Below the pieces are notes generated by a model. The model did not search any database and was not told the DNA's origin. It was given only the letters and a program-made list of their open reading frames with translations. 64,000 nt of DNA from Steromphala cineraria (Eukaryota; Mollusca; Gastropoda; Trochida; Trochidae), in assembly GCA_916613615.1 (NCBI GenBank), contig OU744720.1, positions 6,179,749 to 6,243,748 on the forward strand, written 5' to 3'. Below, piece after piece: positions 12,655 through 26,328 of the stretch. Positions within the stretch are counted from its first letter, which is position 1. Every line of letters starts with the position of its first letter. Made by a program: the position numbers and the translations under genes.

Positions 12655-14235
12655 TCAGATAATGGCAAATATTAAGAAAAAAATCAACAATTTTAAAACA
12701 ACATGAAAATAATAACAATTTGAGTCCATATGAATTAATATAGACTTCTTCCTTAGAAAACGACAAACATCGTGTGTGAATTGATCCTCTCTATGATGAC
12801 GATCTCTTGTTTATGGTAAATGTGTACAGATGACATGTAGATTGCCTTTGGTAACATAACCAACACGTAATTTAACATCAGTTTACCAAGTGTCCTTGAA
12901 CATTGCCAGAACGTGTATAGATAACACAATAAACCATCTGACAAGTCTTTTTATGGTTTTACTAATGCATATAAACTTAAGTTTCGATTCTTTTCCTTCC
13001 TCTCACAAATGGTTATATGTGTGATGTGAACGGTTTGCACTGAATGTAGCCTTAGTAAGGCAAATGTCAGAACTTCTTAAATACTTCGAATAAGACTTAT
13101 CCTAATCACACCTGAGTCCTGTCACATCAAAGGATTAAACATACCTTCTGACCTCACTACATGTTTCTTTGTGAATAGACCCACGTTTAAGATGTCAGCC
13201 CTTGTCATGGCTGTGATAAGATATTCTTAGGTAAGAGAATTAACAGTAAACTGATACCAATATCCCTTTTATCGTCCCTTCAATCTCAAAATATTTGTTT
13301 CCCTGTTGGAATGGTTTTTCGGTTTAAAATGCTCTCGAACAAAAAGTCCTCATACTCAACAAGTTGATATAATCACAAGAGACAAATGGTGTAAATAAAC
13401 AAAAAAATATCTAAGCAAAATCCTTTATTTATCTTATTCAAATTTGTCATGTGGCAAAAGAGATCCCTTAACTAAAGGAAAAGATAAAAATAGTTCTAAT
13501 TCTGTACACATATATATCTCCACAACTAATAGATGCACTGTCAATATTGCAGTAATAATGCTGGAACGGGTTTAACTACTTATCAATATGTATAATTATT
13601 TACTCGAATATATCATGTTTTAATGACATTCTACCCTCCGGACTCTTTTTCCTGACGGTACAGGTATTGAAGCTGTACTCGTCTCAAGAAAAATAAAGCC
13701 TGTTCAATGATTTTAGTCAAATTAAGAAAAAGTGGAACAAAACTAATCGCTCATGTGCTGTCTACATTTGGTAAAGTTCACTAGGAAAAGCAGATTCAGG
13801 TTATTATCTGAAATAAGAAATAATTTCTGGCGATGGACTATCCAGAATATACTAATATACACTGTATAATGCGCAAAATGTGTACAATGTTTTAAATAAA
13901 TATTAGAAACAAATGTCATAACCTCTTAGAGAAAGTATCCTTTTGGTCAAACACAGTCGTACATGTATGTGGTAACAATCTGGACTATTGTGAACATTTA
14001 CATGAGAATGCACTATATTGTACTTTCTTTGAATAGTCGTTGGGACATCCATTAATGACAACAAAATAGACCAACATCATTCTAATGAACATTCATCACA
14101 CGACTTTATATATCTGAAAATAAAAGGAAATTCATTACAGATAAATGCTGAAAACAGGAACAGCAAAACATTGTTTATTCGTTTGAGCCAATGGTTATCT
14201 CGTCTTTATCCTCATAAATGCCGGCTAGAAATGAC
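12655..14235. repeat. Direct duplication, copy 2
   Basis: Second copy of the 170-1,795 block in the same orientation. It is nearly identical over the exon-bearing segment (12,985-13,300) and more diverged elsewhere, for example where about 100 bp differ after 13,290 and a short insertion lies near 13,620-13,670. The 10.9 kb between the copies has no similar sequence. Confidence 0.85.
13145..13210 (-). CDS. Candidate 66-bp internal exon, copy 2
   Basis: Minus-strand exon with the same CAG acceptor (13,211-13,213) and GTATG donor (13,140-13,144) as the copy at 730-795. It differs by one base, which changes V to D in the predicted peptide (MTRADILNVG...). If both are real, the gene has two near-identical in-frame exons about 12.4 kb apart, the arrangement typical of mutually exclusive or duplicated cassette exons. 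The family is unknown. Coding status is inferred from splice sites and length only. Confidence 0.35.
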
Positions 14236-15189
14236 TTGTTATGGTTTGATTTAAATGCACTGGCGTACACCAATATCTGGTAATTGAATTAGAGATGAAA
14301 TTATCAGTTGTGCCCTGCGAAAGACGTGGATGGTGCACGATATTGCTTTCCCAATACGGATTTACAACGTAGTCTAAGTCCTTATAGTTAATTTATTGCT
14401 TATAACTGTTCTTCAAATCGTATCTATAAGATTATAAAGAAACGGCTGAATCAGAATGTACTTTTTTATAGAACTCACTATACAGTTTTTTACAGCTGCT
14501 AACCAAATATGTTACATTAGATGCAAGTCAATGCAAACATCATATGATCAGGTGTCACTTACACTTTACAACCCTTCATCTCGTAAACAAATCAAGGTTA
14601 ATATTCCAACCACATACTTAAATAAGAATTCATATTTTTGAAACACTAGTCTTTTTAATTTTGAATAACAATTTATGTTCAATAAAATTGTTGTAGACAT
14701 AATACTTTAAGATAAATATCTAATATCTAACTATTATAAGACGAAAGCCGCTACTTTCGAGTTTAAAATGTTATTTCATGTTCTTACAATCAATAATGGA
14801 GTTGAAGGCGACGCCAAAGATGTCAAATGATATCACCTACGCCACTCGTAATTGCTTGAAAGCGCTTATGACGCATATTTGTATAACGCAAATGGATGTT
14901 ATACTTACGCAAGTGGATGTTATACTTACAATGTACGTCTAAAAAGTCCACAAAATAATTTACATAAAAACTATTTCGCTTGAAGAACTCTCTCAGTTGT
15001 TTGAACAGGAAAATCACATTTTCTTTTAGATCATTTAAGATTACTGAAATCAGGGAAAGCTTACTAGCATTTTATTTACGCTTGGCAGCTCGGTTACTTA
15101 ATTGAATTTTGAAAGAAATCTTTTTTTACTCACGAAAAAGTTATACAATGTTTTTGCTGATAATAAGTTTATAAAAGAAAATATGTTTC
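14236..15189. other. No gene seen
   Basis: AT-rich. It contains a small tandem pair of 'gtggatgttatacttac' at about 14,890-14,928. There is no other supportable feature. Confidence 0.5.
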
Positions 15190-15315
15190 GTATGCGTTGC
15201 AACATTTTCTCCACGCAGAGGCAGCTCAGTCGTATCCGAGCAAGCCTCTGTTCTTATTAGCCAAAATCCCTGGGTTCCGACGGATTGCCCTAGCGGCGAA
15301 AAGTTGCAACACAAG
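15190..15315 (+). repeat. Solo copy of the GAGGC-stem repeat
   Basis: The block 'cagaggcag...gcctctgttc' followed by 'tgggttcc' matches 51,070-51,150 in order and spacing. It is an isolated, diverged copy of the inverted-repeat family clustered at 51-52 kb. Confidence 0.7.
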
Positions 15316-16288
15316 ATATCTCCCTGATTTACAGCCAGTGAAAACACGTTATGGATACATTTGTTTGTGAGCAACCTTGACGAACGTATGGTGACATTGA
15401 AAATGTCATGCCTTTATGTTTATTTTTCATTAACAGTGTGAAAGAAAATATTTGAAAAATAAAATATAGATTTTTCAATAACTGTAGTACATGGCATGAC
15501 ATGAGAGCATGGCGTTGCAATAACATTGTTAAATTCATGTTTGAATTCCCGCTACTTTCAACATCTGCAGTCGACCCGAATTAAGCATTTGATTTTCAGT
15601 TTATCATAAATTTAATATTCAAACCTCACATTAGATTGATCTTTTGTCGATTTTTTTTTACAAAGATAAATCTCACAATCTTTAAGTTTTAAAGAATCAA
15701 AGGTTCATTCTCCTTCTTGGTTGGATATTGTCTCTTTGTAAGCAGTCGTTCCAGTGATAAGGCAAAAGTAATGTCAACTGTTTTTACGTCACTACCGTTT
15801 CTCAGGTAAGTGTAAGAGTATGCCTCTGAAGAGCTATAGCGTTTCATCGAAGCTATAAACAAATGTTTATCTTTATTTAATGGATACATTGAATGTCAAG
15901 GGTGCACATTTTTAGCACTATGTTTTTAATAATCGAGTTTTGTTGATCTGACTCAACCATTAAAAATAATATATGACCAGTACTTACAATCAAACTTTAA
16001 TTTGTCATGACAGAAAACGATAAAAATATTTGGCAATGTCAAGCAATATGGAGTTTTAATATTTAATAGAATGTGCAGATCTGATATCCCCCTTGAAAAA
16101 TCTATTACGAAGAGTTCGATCATTATAAGTAAACAAACAGATTTGCATTTTATGCCCCCAAACATAGAAGGTTTAATGGAACATGTAAGGTTGCGAAATG
16201 ATGTATATTTTACGAAATATTTTCATTCAGTGACATTGTTGATCGAAAATTGCCTTTTCAACGTAAGCGGTAAAACGACTTAAGTACA
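15316..16288. other. No gene seen
   Basis: AT-rich. Several overlapping frames of 60-80 codons on both strands have no recognisable motifs. Confidence 0.5.
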
Positions 16289-16757
16289 GAGTTCAATTTC
16301 AATCCATGGACAACATATAATACTATGCCGTTATGGTTCAGTGCAAAACACAGATGGTTCCAAAATCGTTTTCTATATGTACATAGAATTCTTACAACAT
16401 CAAATAAAACAGATTTCGTTAGATATAAAATCATTGAATCACCGCATTGTACATTCTGTAACGTTGAAATATAAATAATATTGCACCTTTTATACGAATG
16501 CAAATTGTCAAAAAGTTGTGGCAGGATTTACTCGAATGGATTGAAGAGGAAGCAGGCACCCATTCTAATCTTAATGCAAAAACTATTGAGCCTGGATTCA
16601 CAGAGAGAAGAAACAATGTTTTAATTTCATCTTACTTTCATCTTTTTCACAGAATACATCTTTTCTGGAAAACTAGCAAACATATTACATGTACCTACAT
16701 TGACAGGTTTAAACCAAAATTGAAATATTATTATCAATTGCAAAAGTCAAATATATA
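16289..16757 (+). pseudogene. LINE reverse transcriptase C-terminal remnant
   Basis: Reading on the plus strand gives a block with the pattern FQNRFLYVHRILTTSNK, then SPHCTFC as the first half of a CCHC-like motif, then HLLYEC, the usual C-terminal region of non-LTR retrotransposon polyproteins. A stop codon interrupts the frame at about 16,472, just after the CTFC motif. A frame change near 16,500 then continues with LWQDLLEWIEEE and a basic, tyrosine-rich tail ending at 16,757. Endonuclease and reverse transcriptase domains are absent. This is a short 5'-truncated, dead LINE copy. The clade cannot be set from this fragment. Confidence 0.7.
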
Positions 16758-19467
16758 AACAAGTAAATATGATGAATTTATCTTCTTTTCGTCTTCTTGC
16801 CTCAACTTGTTTATTTAAGTTAGAAAATAATCATCTGGTCTGTTTGTATGCTTGTATATAAATGTTGTATCTTGTATGTTGAGCATTACATTCTTAATTA
16901 GAAAATAACTACGGCAACAAAGAGTTTCCTACTTTAATGTTTGATAATTAAAGATATAATAAAATATCGCGAAATACAAACAAATCTGACATACGTCAAT
17001 AGATAATGAGTTTAAAGCTCAATGACTACACTTTTGACTTCAAGAGACAGATGTAGGCCTTAACATTAGCATGGGATTTCGGCACCAGCTTCTCCCATAA
17101 TTAGTTTTACTGTTACAAAATCAGAAAATTGATAATTGAAAATTAATGCAAACGGGAAGCTTGAAAAACTGTTAATTGTTGAGAGCAGGTTTCAGTGTTC
17201 AGCTATTACAGCTATAAAACCGCAGTACAAACAAAATTAACTATTTCAAAAGCATTCTTGAATTCAACTAAAAGATGAGCATAGGGTTTGTTACGACACG
17301 TTTCAAGGGCTTTAAAACATATTTGCTTGCCGTGTGAAGGAATACATCTATACTGAGTTCCTGTTACTACTCTCAAACTCTGAAGATACTTACAGTCCGC
17401 AGAAAAGGGCGTTGTCATTCTTGCCTGATCTTTCAAATCTTGTTGTGTGATCTTATCTATTTAATGACTTAAGTATTGACGATAAGCTCCATTGCCAACA
17501 TATTCACATGATAAATTACGTTAGCTAAAACAAATAATTCACATAATGTTTAACATTACATTTATTGATACATTGCCTGTAATTTTCAATTATCCAAACA
17601 ATCTAACACTTCCATTCGCGGCTGACGGTTTAATAGTCCGTATCCCTTGATAACATACGTTGACCTTTTTATTAACAAACATTACAGTTATTATAGTTTT
17701 CAATCAATAGATCTTCAAGCAAGCATGTATTTTCAAAAGAAGATTTTGAGTAAGGACCTCATATCTAAATAGGACCGTCGGAATTAAAGGTTATCATTCA
17801 TTACCAGTTCCAATGCAAATAAAGAAATTTCAAGGTGCAGTTCTATAAGGAAGCCTTAAGAGATTCATTAATGCTAAGTATTGTATTTAATTGCACGACT
17901 GTATCCCATCGGTCAAGGGGTTTCAATACCACCCTCGAGCGATTCACTTAATTGTACCGTTCTGAGAGTATTTCGTTTCCTATAGGAACATGACTAGAAT
18001 AGAGGATTACCAGTTAAGAGATAGATGTTTCTTATTGTGTTTCATTATTTGCAAATCCCTTAATTTCAAAATTGAAATAAAGAATGGAACTTGTCGTTAT
18101 ATCTTCAGATATATCTTGATATACAATCTAATGTTGCAATGGTATGCATGAATATATTTCTAAAAACTTTTATTGAATGTATAAAATACGCACCGTCAAC
18201 TAACCCTTTTTTGCCCTTATGTTTATCTTGTTCATTGATTAAGTAGCGTTATTTTCAAAAATCACTTATTCTCTCTCCTAACCTACCAAAAGGCTTGTGA
18301 TTAAACTTTCACTTCAATAGTTATCTTTACATTTTTAAATTGCTTCCAATATGTATATGTTTGAATAATTACAGACAAAAAGATGCATTATCCTTTACAT
18401 TGCAATTAATCCAACCATTCACGTGAGATTACTTCACGAAGCTTGGGTTAAAAAAAACCAAATGTTATTCTATCAATTACAAAATTTTTGGTGACATACA
18501 TTTTATGCCAGCTGACTCACATCCATGAAGAATCCTTTTACCTCCTCCACATTCTCTTCTTAGATACTTCCATCTCCGAAATGAAACTTATTTGAACCCA
18601 GTCCCTCTGAACAGAACTACATTAAATAAAAATATATAGAGGTTTTCATTTTACATAATAGTACCAATTTTATGAACATTACATTTTTGACAAAGCGTGT
18701 AATCGAAATATGTTCTTATCGATAATGCAACAAGCGGTGCAGCAGCTGCGTCTTCACCTGTGTCAATAGAAAACAAATATTTATAGAATACTAAGAAGGC
18801 AGTTGCAGTAATTTAAACACTTTGCCGAGATAACTTCTGAACTTACTGACCTAGCAATTACAGAAAAACTTTTTACAAAGAGTAATCTCAATTAGTGTTT
18901 TTTTTGGTTTTCTTTGTGAAATTACCAACAACTCAGTAGATGGCGAGAACAAGTTGAAGATAAAGCATTTGGAAGATCGTCGTATGGGAGACGAACTTAA
19001 AGAAACACACCTGTTCGAATAACCAAGTGATTTTAATAATTTTATAATCGGCTAATATTTGGTATTTATGCAGAGGAAATTTGTTTTATCCTGAGGCTAA
19101 TGGATGCATTTAAATATAATTTAAATTGCATTTTTGCAGTCAAAAGGGCCAAATATTTGTTTATTTGCAACATATTGAGAAAGATTTATAGCTTACGGCA
19201 CTGTAAGCAATTCGGAAGCCAATAACCCGCATTCCTTTTAACAATGGAATTTTCCAGTTACACGTGCCTTCCCACATTAAAGTCCTGAATTTACTTTTAA
19301 GAATAACATTTTGCAACATGTGTTTATTCTCTAAGCATAAATAAAAACAACGTAAATGTTTTCCATATAACGGAAGCTTCAACTTTTGTCTGAGTCCCCG
19401 CAACATATGAGCTTACAGGAGAGACAATCTTGTAATTTTACACCTTGATAACATTTCAAAGTCAAAA
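16758..19467. other. No gene seen
   Basis: About 2.7 kb of AT-rich non-coding sequence with no supported repeat or gene. Confidence 0.5.
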
Positions 19468-19803
19468 TACGTTTCTGATGCAAACTATGAACAGGAGTTG
19501 TAATCCGATTAAATGTTATGTTTTATGTACAGTGTTTATCAATCTTATGCCCTTTAAAGTGGCAGTAGTACGTTTTTAGAAAATTATATATTTTAAATTT
19601 TTCACTGATAATTGTAAGTTAATGCTTATTGTATTGACAGTGTCAAAATCGTTTCCTGACATAACCTTATATTCTTCCTACTGTATAAACGTTTTACTGC
19701 CCTTTTCAAGGACATAAAATTCATAAACACTGTACATAAAACATGACATTTAATCGGATTACAGTTCCAGTTCAGACTATAGCTTGCATCAGAAACATAT
19801 TTG
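19468..19803. mobile_element. Palindrome containing a short MITE copy
   Basis: Outer arms at about 19,468-19,549 and 19,712-19,803 are roughly 80% identical as inverted repeats ('gtttctgatgcaa', 'ccgattaaatg', 'atgttttatgtacagtgttt'). Inside them lie the termini of the 5,935 MITE family: CCCTTTAAAGTGGCAGTAG at 19,550 and its inverse at 19,687-19,711. The inverted repeats therefore extend without a break through the MITE ends, making one long foldback. Confidence 0.8.
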
Positions 19804-22336
19804 GATTTATATTTCAAGATTAATGTTCAAGTTTAATGCAAATAGAGACATAATCACAAAAAGTATATTATTTCTATTTCCGTGAGTTCTTCATGCATTT
19901 CATTGTTTATCATGTTTCCCTGTAAAGTCCTTATGACATTGATCAAATAAGGCAGAACTCGCATTCAATTACATTGATCAAATTATGTGAGCATGCTTTA
20001 AGATCCTAATCAAGTAATTTTCATAAGACTTGCCAAATAGACCTGCCATATTCAAGTACGTCAACACATATTAAACTGTCATATGACATGAATAACCGTC
20101 TTTTGATTCCAAACGTCGCCGTGATTGGTGAGATTTATTAAAGGTCGCTTGATTTAGGTATTAATATCGTTGATAAAAAGCTTGAAATATTGTCCAACAA
20201 ATGAGGTCAGCATTCTGACATTTTAAAGGGTATCTGATATTGCCATAGGAATAGTTTGTTATTGATACAATATTCACTTAACATCAAATGTTCTTCCTGT
20301 ATGATCCTTTGACGGGATTTCCTGTGCAGTTGAAACACTTTGACTGTTGCTTTTATCTCATACCTTTAGTGTAATATAACGTTAGTTTGATTTATCCGAG
20401 CATGATCGTTCTCATAGAAAAAATATTTCTGATAAAATCCCAACGCTTCGATTTACATGTAATCCATTCCTTTCATAACACTGTAGAAGCAAAGGTCACG
20501 AAGAGAGCGCTAAATGGGATTACACGATGAAGGTAAGTACTTGTGTTTATCTTGCCATTGGCACTGTCAATGCATGTGGAAAGGTATTTTTGTATTCATT
20601 GCGGAATCCTAAAAATATAAATAACACATAATCTGCTTTTTGTGACCACTCTTAAAACCCACCTTAGATCCTAATGCCAACAGTCTCTATTTCAAGGAGT
20701 GGTGAACATATTGACCTTTATCGTGTAGATGCCTTTGTTTGTATTGAACATCCAGATGATATCCTAGCACTACTTAGCAATTAGTCCGTGGGCCGAGTCA
20801 AGGAAATGTGTAAGTTACCTTCAGGCTAAAGCGTGAATAACATTTGTTATAAACATTCAATACATCATTTTAAAATAAAATGACAATATTCTATTTTCAA
20901 AATGTCTACATTGATGAGAAAGGGGCCTTTACATTGATAACTTTGTTTACATGTTACCACTCATTTTACAGCCAATCAGGAAATCGTTCAACTGTTTTGC
21001 CCGACACTGCAATTATACAGCGTTGGCGTCACGTTAGAATAAGACAGTAATAAATTGCTTATTTCTTTTAAAGAAATCACTTTTGGTAAATGTGGCATTA
21101 CCAAATGGCAGAAAATGCTAATTTCTGTCGATTTTGATGAACAATAGCTGGTTGTCGGTTCACGTTGTGTTACAGAGCTTGCTGGTACGTTATGTTGACG
21201 TTGATTATATTTTGTGACTTTTTATTTCTAAGTCATGCCAGAAATATTTAAGACATGAGAAAAATCTATGTCAATATGAAAACTTAGGGTTAAATTGACA
21301 ATGCTAATGTAGGATAATCTTTTGTGAAAGGCATTAGAATGTTTCAAACGTCTACTCCCTATATTTCAAATAAGTTGGGAAATCTTGGCCAAAGAAACGC
21401 AGGCAGGTTTTGAATACACATGTACTTTTCAATGTAATAATCTTTATAGATTTTAAAATTGTCTTCAGAAGTTCAGGGAAGGATAAATTGATTGTAGGAT
21501 CCATTTTTGGTTTCCCTTGACATTAGGTATGTGTTATATAAACAAGCAAAACAAATGGGAGGATCAAACTCTTTTGTTAAAATGTACGAATAATCCAATC
21601 TAATAATCTAATCTACTACTTCGAAAACGCTGCATGAATAGGTTTATAGAAGAAGGGGTTGACTTCTCTAAACGACTCTATTGTCGGACCCCTAGGAATA
21701 TCCGAACAATATGATGGTTACTCCGCGTCAACGTTAGTTCATAGACACTGGTTTTGTAATTTCCCCGGCTAACGTTGAACTTTCGTTGTACAACGAAGGC
21801 CGTTCTCATATAAGCAATTTCATAATAATAAAACATGCCCAAAAGCTCGTGTATTTGAAAATGTGTTTCACATAGTCTTTCAGATTTTTTTAGTAGGAAT
21901 ATTTTCAGTACCTCGATCTTTTTGCGATATTGATGAATATTTTCATTGCACTATTCGTGAAGTTTGATGTTCCCATTAAAAGTATTCACTGTTGAGAAAA
22001 TATTTATTTCAGATTTAAAATCAAATAATCACAATTGTCAAGTTGGGACCAGTTATCGCCGAGTACTAGTTATCGTCTCCCTTTTAACACCAGTACGAGG
22101 AAGTCATGTGTACTGTACTTTCTAGATTAAACAATTAGATATATACTGAAAATCTTTGAAAACGCACCACCTTTAATAGTTTGGATTTCCAAGAGCATAA
22201 ACGAGCAATCCGTGTATATTTGCCATACGTTTGTAGACCAATGTTCGGTAAAGAAAAGAAACAAGAACAATTCAAACAAAACGGTGAAGTTTTAATTCAG
22301 TTGACCATGAAAGAAAGGTGGTGTCCAAATGGAAAG
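19804..22336. other. No gene established; one good splice donor
   Basis: AT-rich. At 20,527-20,538 the text ATGAAG|GTAAGT on the plus strand is a consensus donor right after an ATG codon and could end a first exon, but no acceptor-bounded partner was found. Nothing else can be supported. Confidence 0.4.
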
Positions 22337-22531
22337 TCAGTAACGTGTATGACCACCGTTAACAGCAACACAGGCTGTGCACCGTCTCCTCATTGAGCGG
22401 ATAAGCCTCTGAATAATGTTCTGAGGAATTCCATTCCACTCTTGTTGCAAAGCATTGTCACATTGATGTGCCAACCTGCAACATGCCCAAGGTGCGTTCT
22501 CGTTCCTCTGCTGACAATCTTGGCATTGCAA
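22337..22531 (-). pseudogene. Tc1 transposase C-terminal fragment
   Basis: The minus-strand frame ends with EWNGIPQNIIQRLIRSMRRR and finishes NGGHTRY-stop, the typical last 45 residues of Tc1-family transposases. The DD34E catalytic region is missing upstream and the first 30 codons of the open frame do not fit the family. No matching terminal inverted repeats were found. It differs from the intact Tc1 at 31,146, whose C-terminus lacks the GGHTRY ending, so it derives from another Tc1 lineage. Confidence 0.8.
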
Positions 22532-24431
22532 AATAAACTTTACTTTGACAGGTACAGCTGAAATGAGGATTATTTAATGCTGACGGTTATTTAAACCCCG
22601 ACTAAGCATGTTTTCCGCATGCAATTTGTGCTGTTCCTGTGTGTTGTGCATGCATTTTGTTGTTTTCGTTTAATTTGTTCGATGATGTGTTCGGGCAATC
22701 CGTTCTCGGCTATATGTCGTTTTTTATGGTCTTTTGTGTTATTTGCAACATTTCCAACCTTCATTTATACTCTAAAAATAATAATATTACCATAATTCAA
22801 AATTTACAGATGGTGCGTTTTCAAAGATGTTCAGTACGAGTTATGATTTTGCAAATGGTTATGATGTTAACAAATATATATTATATGAAGATATATTTTT
22901 TTAAAACGTCATGTGAACCGTTTTGTTCAAAACTTTTCTTGTCCGCATGAATTGTAAAAATATATAAAATTTTAAAATACTACAGATATACGCTTTAAAG
23001 TATCAAGAACGATGAAATAGATAAGTTTTCGTTCAATGTGTATGACTTTTAATCCAAGTGACATTTGAAAGAATTGGGATGAGGAAAGGTGTGAACTGAC
23101 GGATGCGTAGTGGAGATAAATGGTACGGAAAGCTGCTTCTCGTCCCGTTGTTGTCCTTACCTATCGTACAACAGTATAGTTCAATTTCTAAGGGAAATAT
23201 TTCTTTCCTGATAGAAAAAGACTTATGCATGTATCATATGTAATACTTATGGAATTTTACTATGCTTATCTTAAATAAGGAATAAAAGCGTTTTAAAAAA
23301 AGGTTCCAAGTTCATACCTATCCTTGAAGTCAGCATTTATTTTAGATGTCAATATCGTAACGAGGCAGATGACTTGAAAGAGCGTTAGCATATTCTGAAA
23401 CATATAAAAACGAAATATACAAGTAATTGATTCAAACTGCTCGGCCGCACAGAACATTTTCAACGACTCACTAGACTACAAACCTTCTTTATTTACTCTA
23501 CATGTTTTTTTTGAGATACCAAGCAGAGAAACTTCACATTAAGAAATACATTGCTGGTTTTTGTGGATAGGGCAGATATGACAATGAGCATAAATTGATG
23601 ATATTAATTAATCCATAGAGATATTAAATACAGATTCAATGTCACAGCTGTGAAGGAAAATATACACATGCATTCATCAATGTCATCTTCAAAAATAGAA
23701 CATTTTGTCTGTGTTTGGTAAAAATGATTGTAAAGTACATGCACAGGAACGGTTAACTATCAATAGTCACTATTCAATCATCAATAATGTAGTGTCTGTT
23801 TGTTTACAAATTCCCTTTGAATTTTTTAATTAATAATGATAATTAGCGTTTGTGTCTAGCGCTGCATATTCAAACCACAGAGGTATTTCTTTAGACGCTA
23901 GTTACATAATAATACCTTTTTGACTTTATATCTGCAGCCCAAAGGCAATTTACATTGACACTAGAAAGATCTCACAGATGTTGCTTGTCAATGTAAGATG
24001 GAAGGACAATACTTTGGAGATGTGTATATATGTCTATATGACCTAAATCTAGCTTAAGGTATATTCAGCTTATAGTTTGGGTTTGACTTCACTTTATCAT
24101 TCAAGTATGTTCATTTTTGTGTTTTATTTGAAAGGAACAGTGAAGTGTATTACCTAGTTGGATTCGGTTTAATTGTCGAAGTATGTTTTCTTACCATGAT
24201 ATCTGTTGATTTTACTTCTGTTTCATTGTTGTCAGCATTGATATTGGCAATCAAATACGGTTCAAGATTGAACAATTCAGATTTTGCTCATTCAGATATA
24301 GGTTTGGGAGTTATTTATACACTAGCGTTTTATTGATGTACATGTAAGATATAATTCGGTTAATAAATTCATATTTTCGTTATGTACTTCTTATAATCAG
24401 CTATAACAACCACTGAAGTGTATTTAGAAGT
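22532..24431. other. No gene seen
   Basis: AT-rich. Frames at 22,639-22,950 and 24,145-24,336 are hydrophobic but have no signal of a real gene. Confidence 0.5.
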
Positions 24432-24466
24432 TATCAGCCCGAGGGCCGCAGGGTCGAGGGCTGATA
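24432..24466 (+). repeat. GA-core hairpin 2
   Basis: Reads TATCAGCCC-GA-GGGCC-GCA-GGGTC-GA-GGGCTGATA. The outer 9-bp arms are perfect. The inner five-base segments pair only partly. It is GC-rich against an AT-rich background. Confidence 0.8.
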
Positions 24467-26328
24467 TTAGGTGTGATATGAAAAGTGACATTTTGTAACC
24501 TTTTTATCATATATCAAACTTTTTTTCTCTACAAATTTTTCATCAAAAAACAATTGTAGAAATGTAGGCCTATTATCATGACAAAACAATCATGCTTTAA
24601 GAGTTAAGTTGGATAAAGATAATGTGAGCAGCTCCACTTTTTCAAATTACTAGAACATTGAATCATTTGATGCAAAATCTGCAGTTTAAAGCGTCAACAA
24701 CATTGTTGTTTGGTGAAGTTAACGTATAACTCACGATCTATGCTGCAAATGTCGTTACTCCGCAAAGGGAGATAAATATGGATTTGCGGACTGGTCTGAT
24801 ATGGCTGATATGGATTTGCGGACCGGGCGGCAATATGGGTACTGTGTCCTTGCCTCTATCACACATGCAAACACCCCATATTTTGAGATATATGATTAAT
24901 TGGTTTATTTTCAGACAGTTAATGCCTGTATACGTTTTTCAAATTCAAGGAACCCTCTTCGCCAAATTAAAACTTGACTCTTATTTGCATGTCATCCCTT
25001 GATAAACCAAGACATGGGATTTGATCGGTATATGCATAGTTATTACTCGAAAAACTCGGCTTTACATGTACTTGTATTTTCAATGTCCTCTCAATGATAT
25101 TACTTTTAAATAAACATGGTAGTCAAAATGTAATTTTACAGTTTTATTGCAAACATCACAATCAACAGCAATAAATGAAGGACACTGGAACTGAATATGT
25201 ATCACTCCAAGCGGTTATGTCTCTCTAATATGATGATATTAATTACTCGAAAGCACTTCCTCGTTTGCTTATTGTGCATCGCGTTGTGTATCACGTTTCA
25301 TATTTCTTTATAAGTAAGGAAAGTTAAAAAAAATTATCCATGTGTTTTCAGTGCAGCTAGATTTCATATTCTTAAAGCCTGACAAGTACATATAGCAATC
25401 AATGAGTCTTGACATCTGCATCAAGCAGTTGTGAAGACCGTTTGAGGACATACAGTGCAGAAAGGACAAATTGAGGTGATTGAAAGTGAGAGTAGGTTGG
25501 TGTTACGGAAGGTAATAGGACGGGGAAATGTTGTACTTGGCAAACATAAAGGTACTAATATTGATTATCCATCTTGTTACATTCATCCTTTGGAAAGACG
25601 ATTCGGATATGAATTTATTACACACAGTCAGGTTAATTTGGAACATTCGGATCTGTATGAGTGATGTGAGGCTTTGTGAAGACCAGAGAGATCAGACTTC
25701 CAAGTCGATAATTGGAATTAGCATATCTAATGAAGTGATTTTTCAGAATATTATCCTGAGGGAATACAGCAGTCATTCTTACAGAACCAAAAGGTGTTTC
25801 ATCTTACCATGTTATGGTTAGAATATCCATAATGTGTCTATAGCAGTTATCGTCTTAAAGTAGGAATTAGAAGTTAAATTTGGACAAAAGTGCGATCAGT
25901 GCCGGTCATTGTTCAAAAGTGATATGCTTATACTTTATGAACACAGACAGTTCTTTAGTTACTAAAAGCAATCAGTATAACCGTGCTCTGGTGTTGTTTA
26001 AGAAACCTTCAGGAAATCAATTAGAAAATTTAATACAATGGAGACCACTCCATTAATGATGCCCAAAAGGATACATTTGAAGACGGACAAACAATTTAAC
26101 AAAACTATTTCCTTGACGTTTACAATTAAACCATACAGGTAAATATGCTTTTCTTGTTCGGTAGTGAAAGAACCTGATTTGTATTGCTTCTTTTATGTAT
26201 GAATAGTCTCAGTGATGGTTTTGGAATATAGTTGATTTCCCTAAACACATCATTTCTGAGGCTATGCTCTGTCATTTCTTCCATGTTGATTGTTTCATTA
26301 CGATAACAATAATCATTCGTACACTAAT
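24467..26328. other. No gene seen
   Basis: AT-rich. Overlapping frames at 25,455-25,821 are unremarkable. Near 24,780 a short local repeat 'atatggatttgcggac' occurs twice. Confidence 0.5.

Noticed and set aside
24145..24336. Small membrane protein
   Set aside because: Hydrophobic AT-rich frames of this length are expected by chance here, and there is no promoter, splice or homology support.
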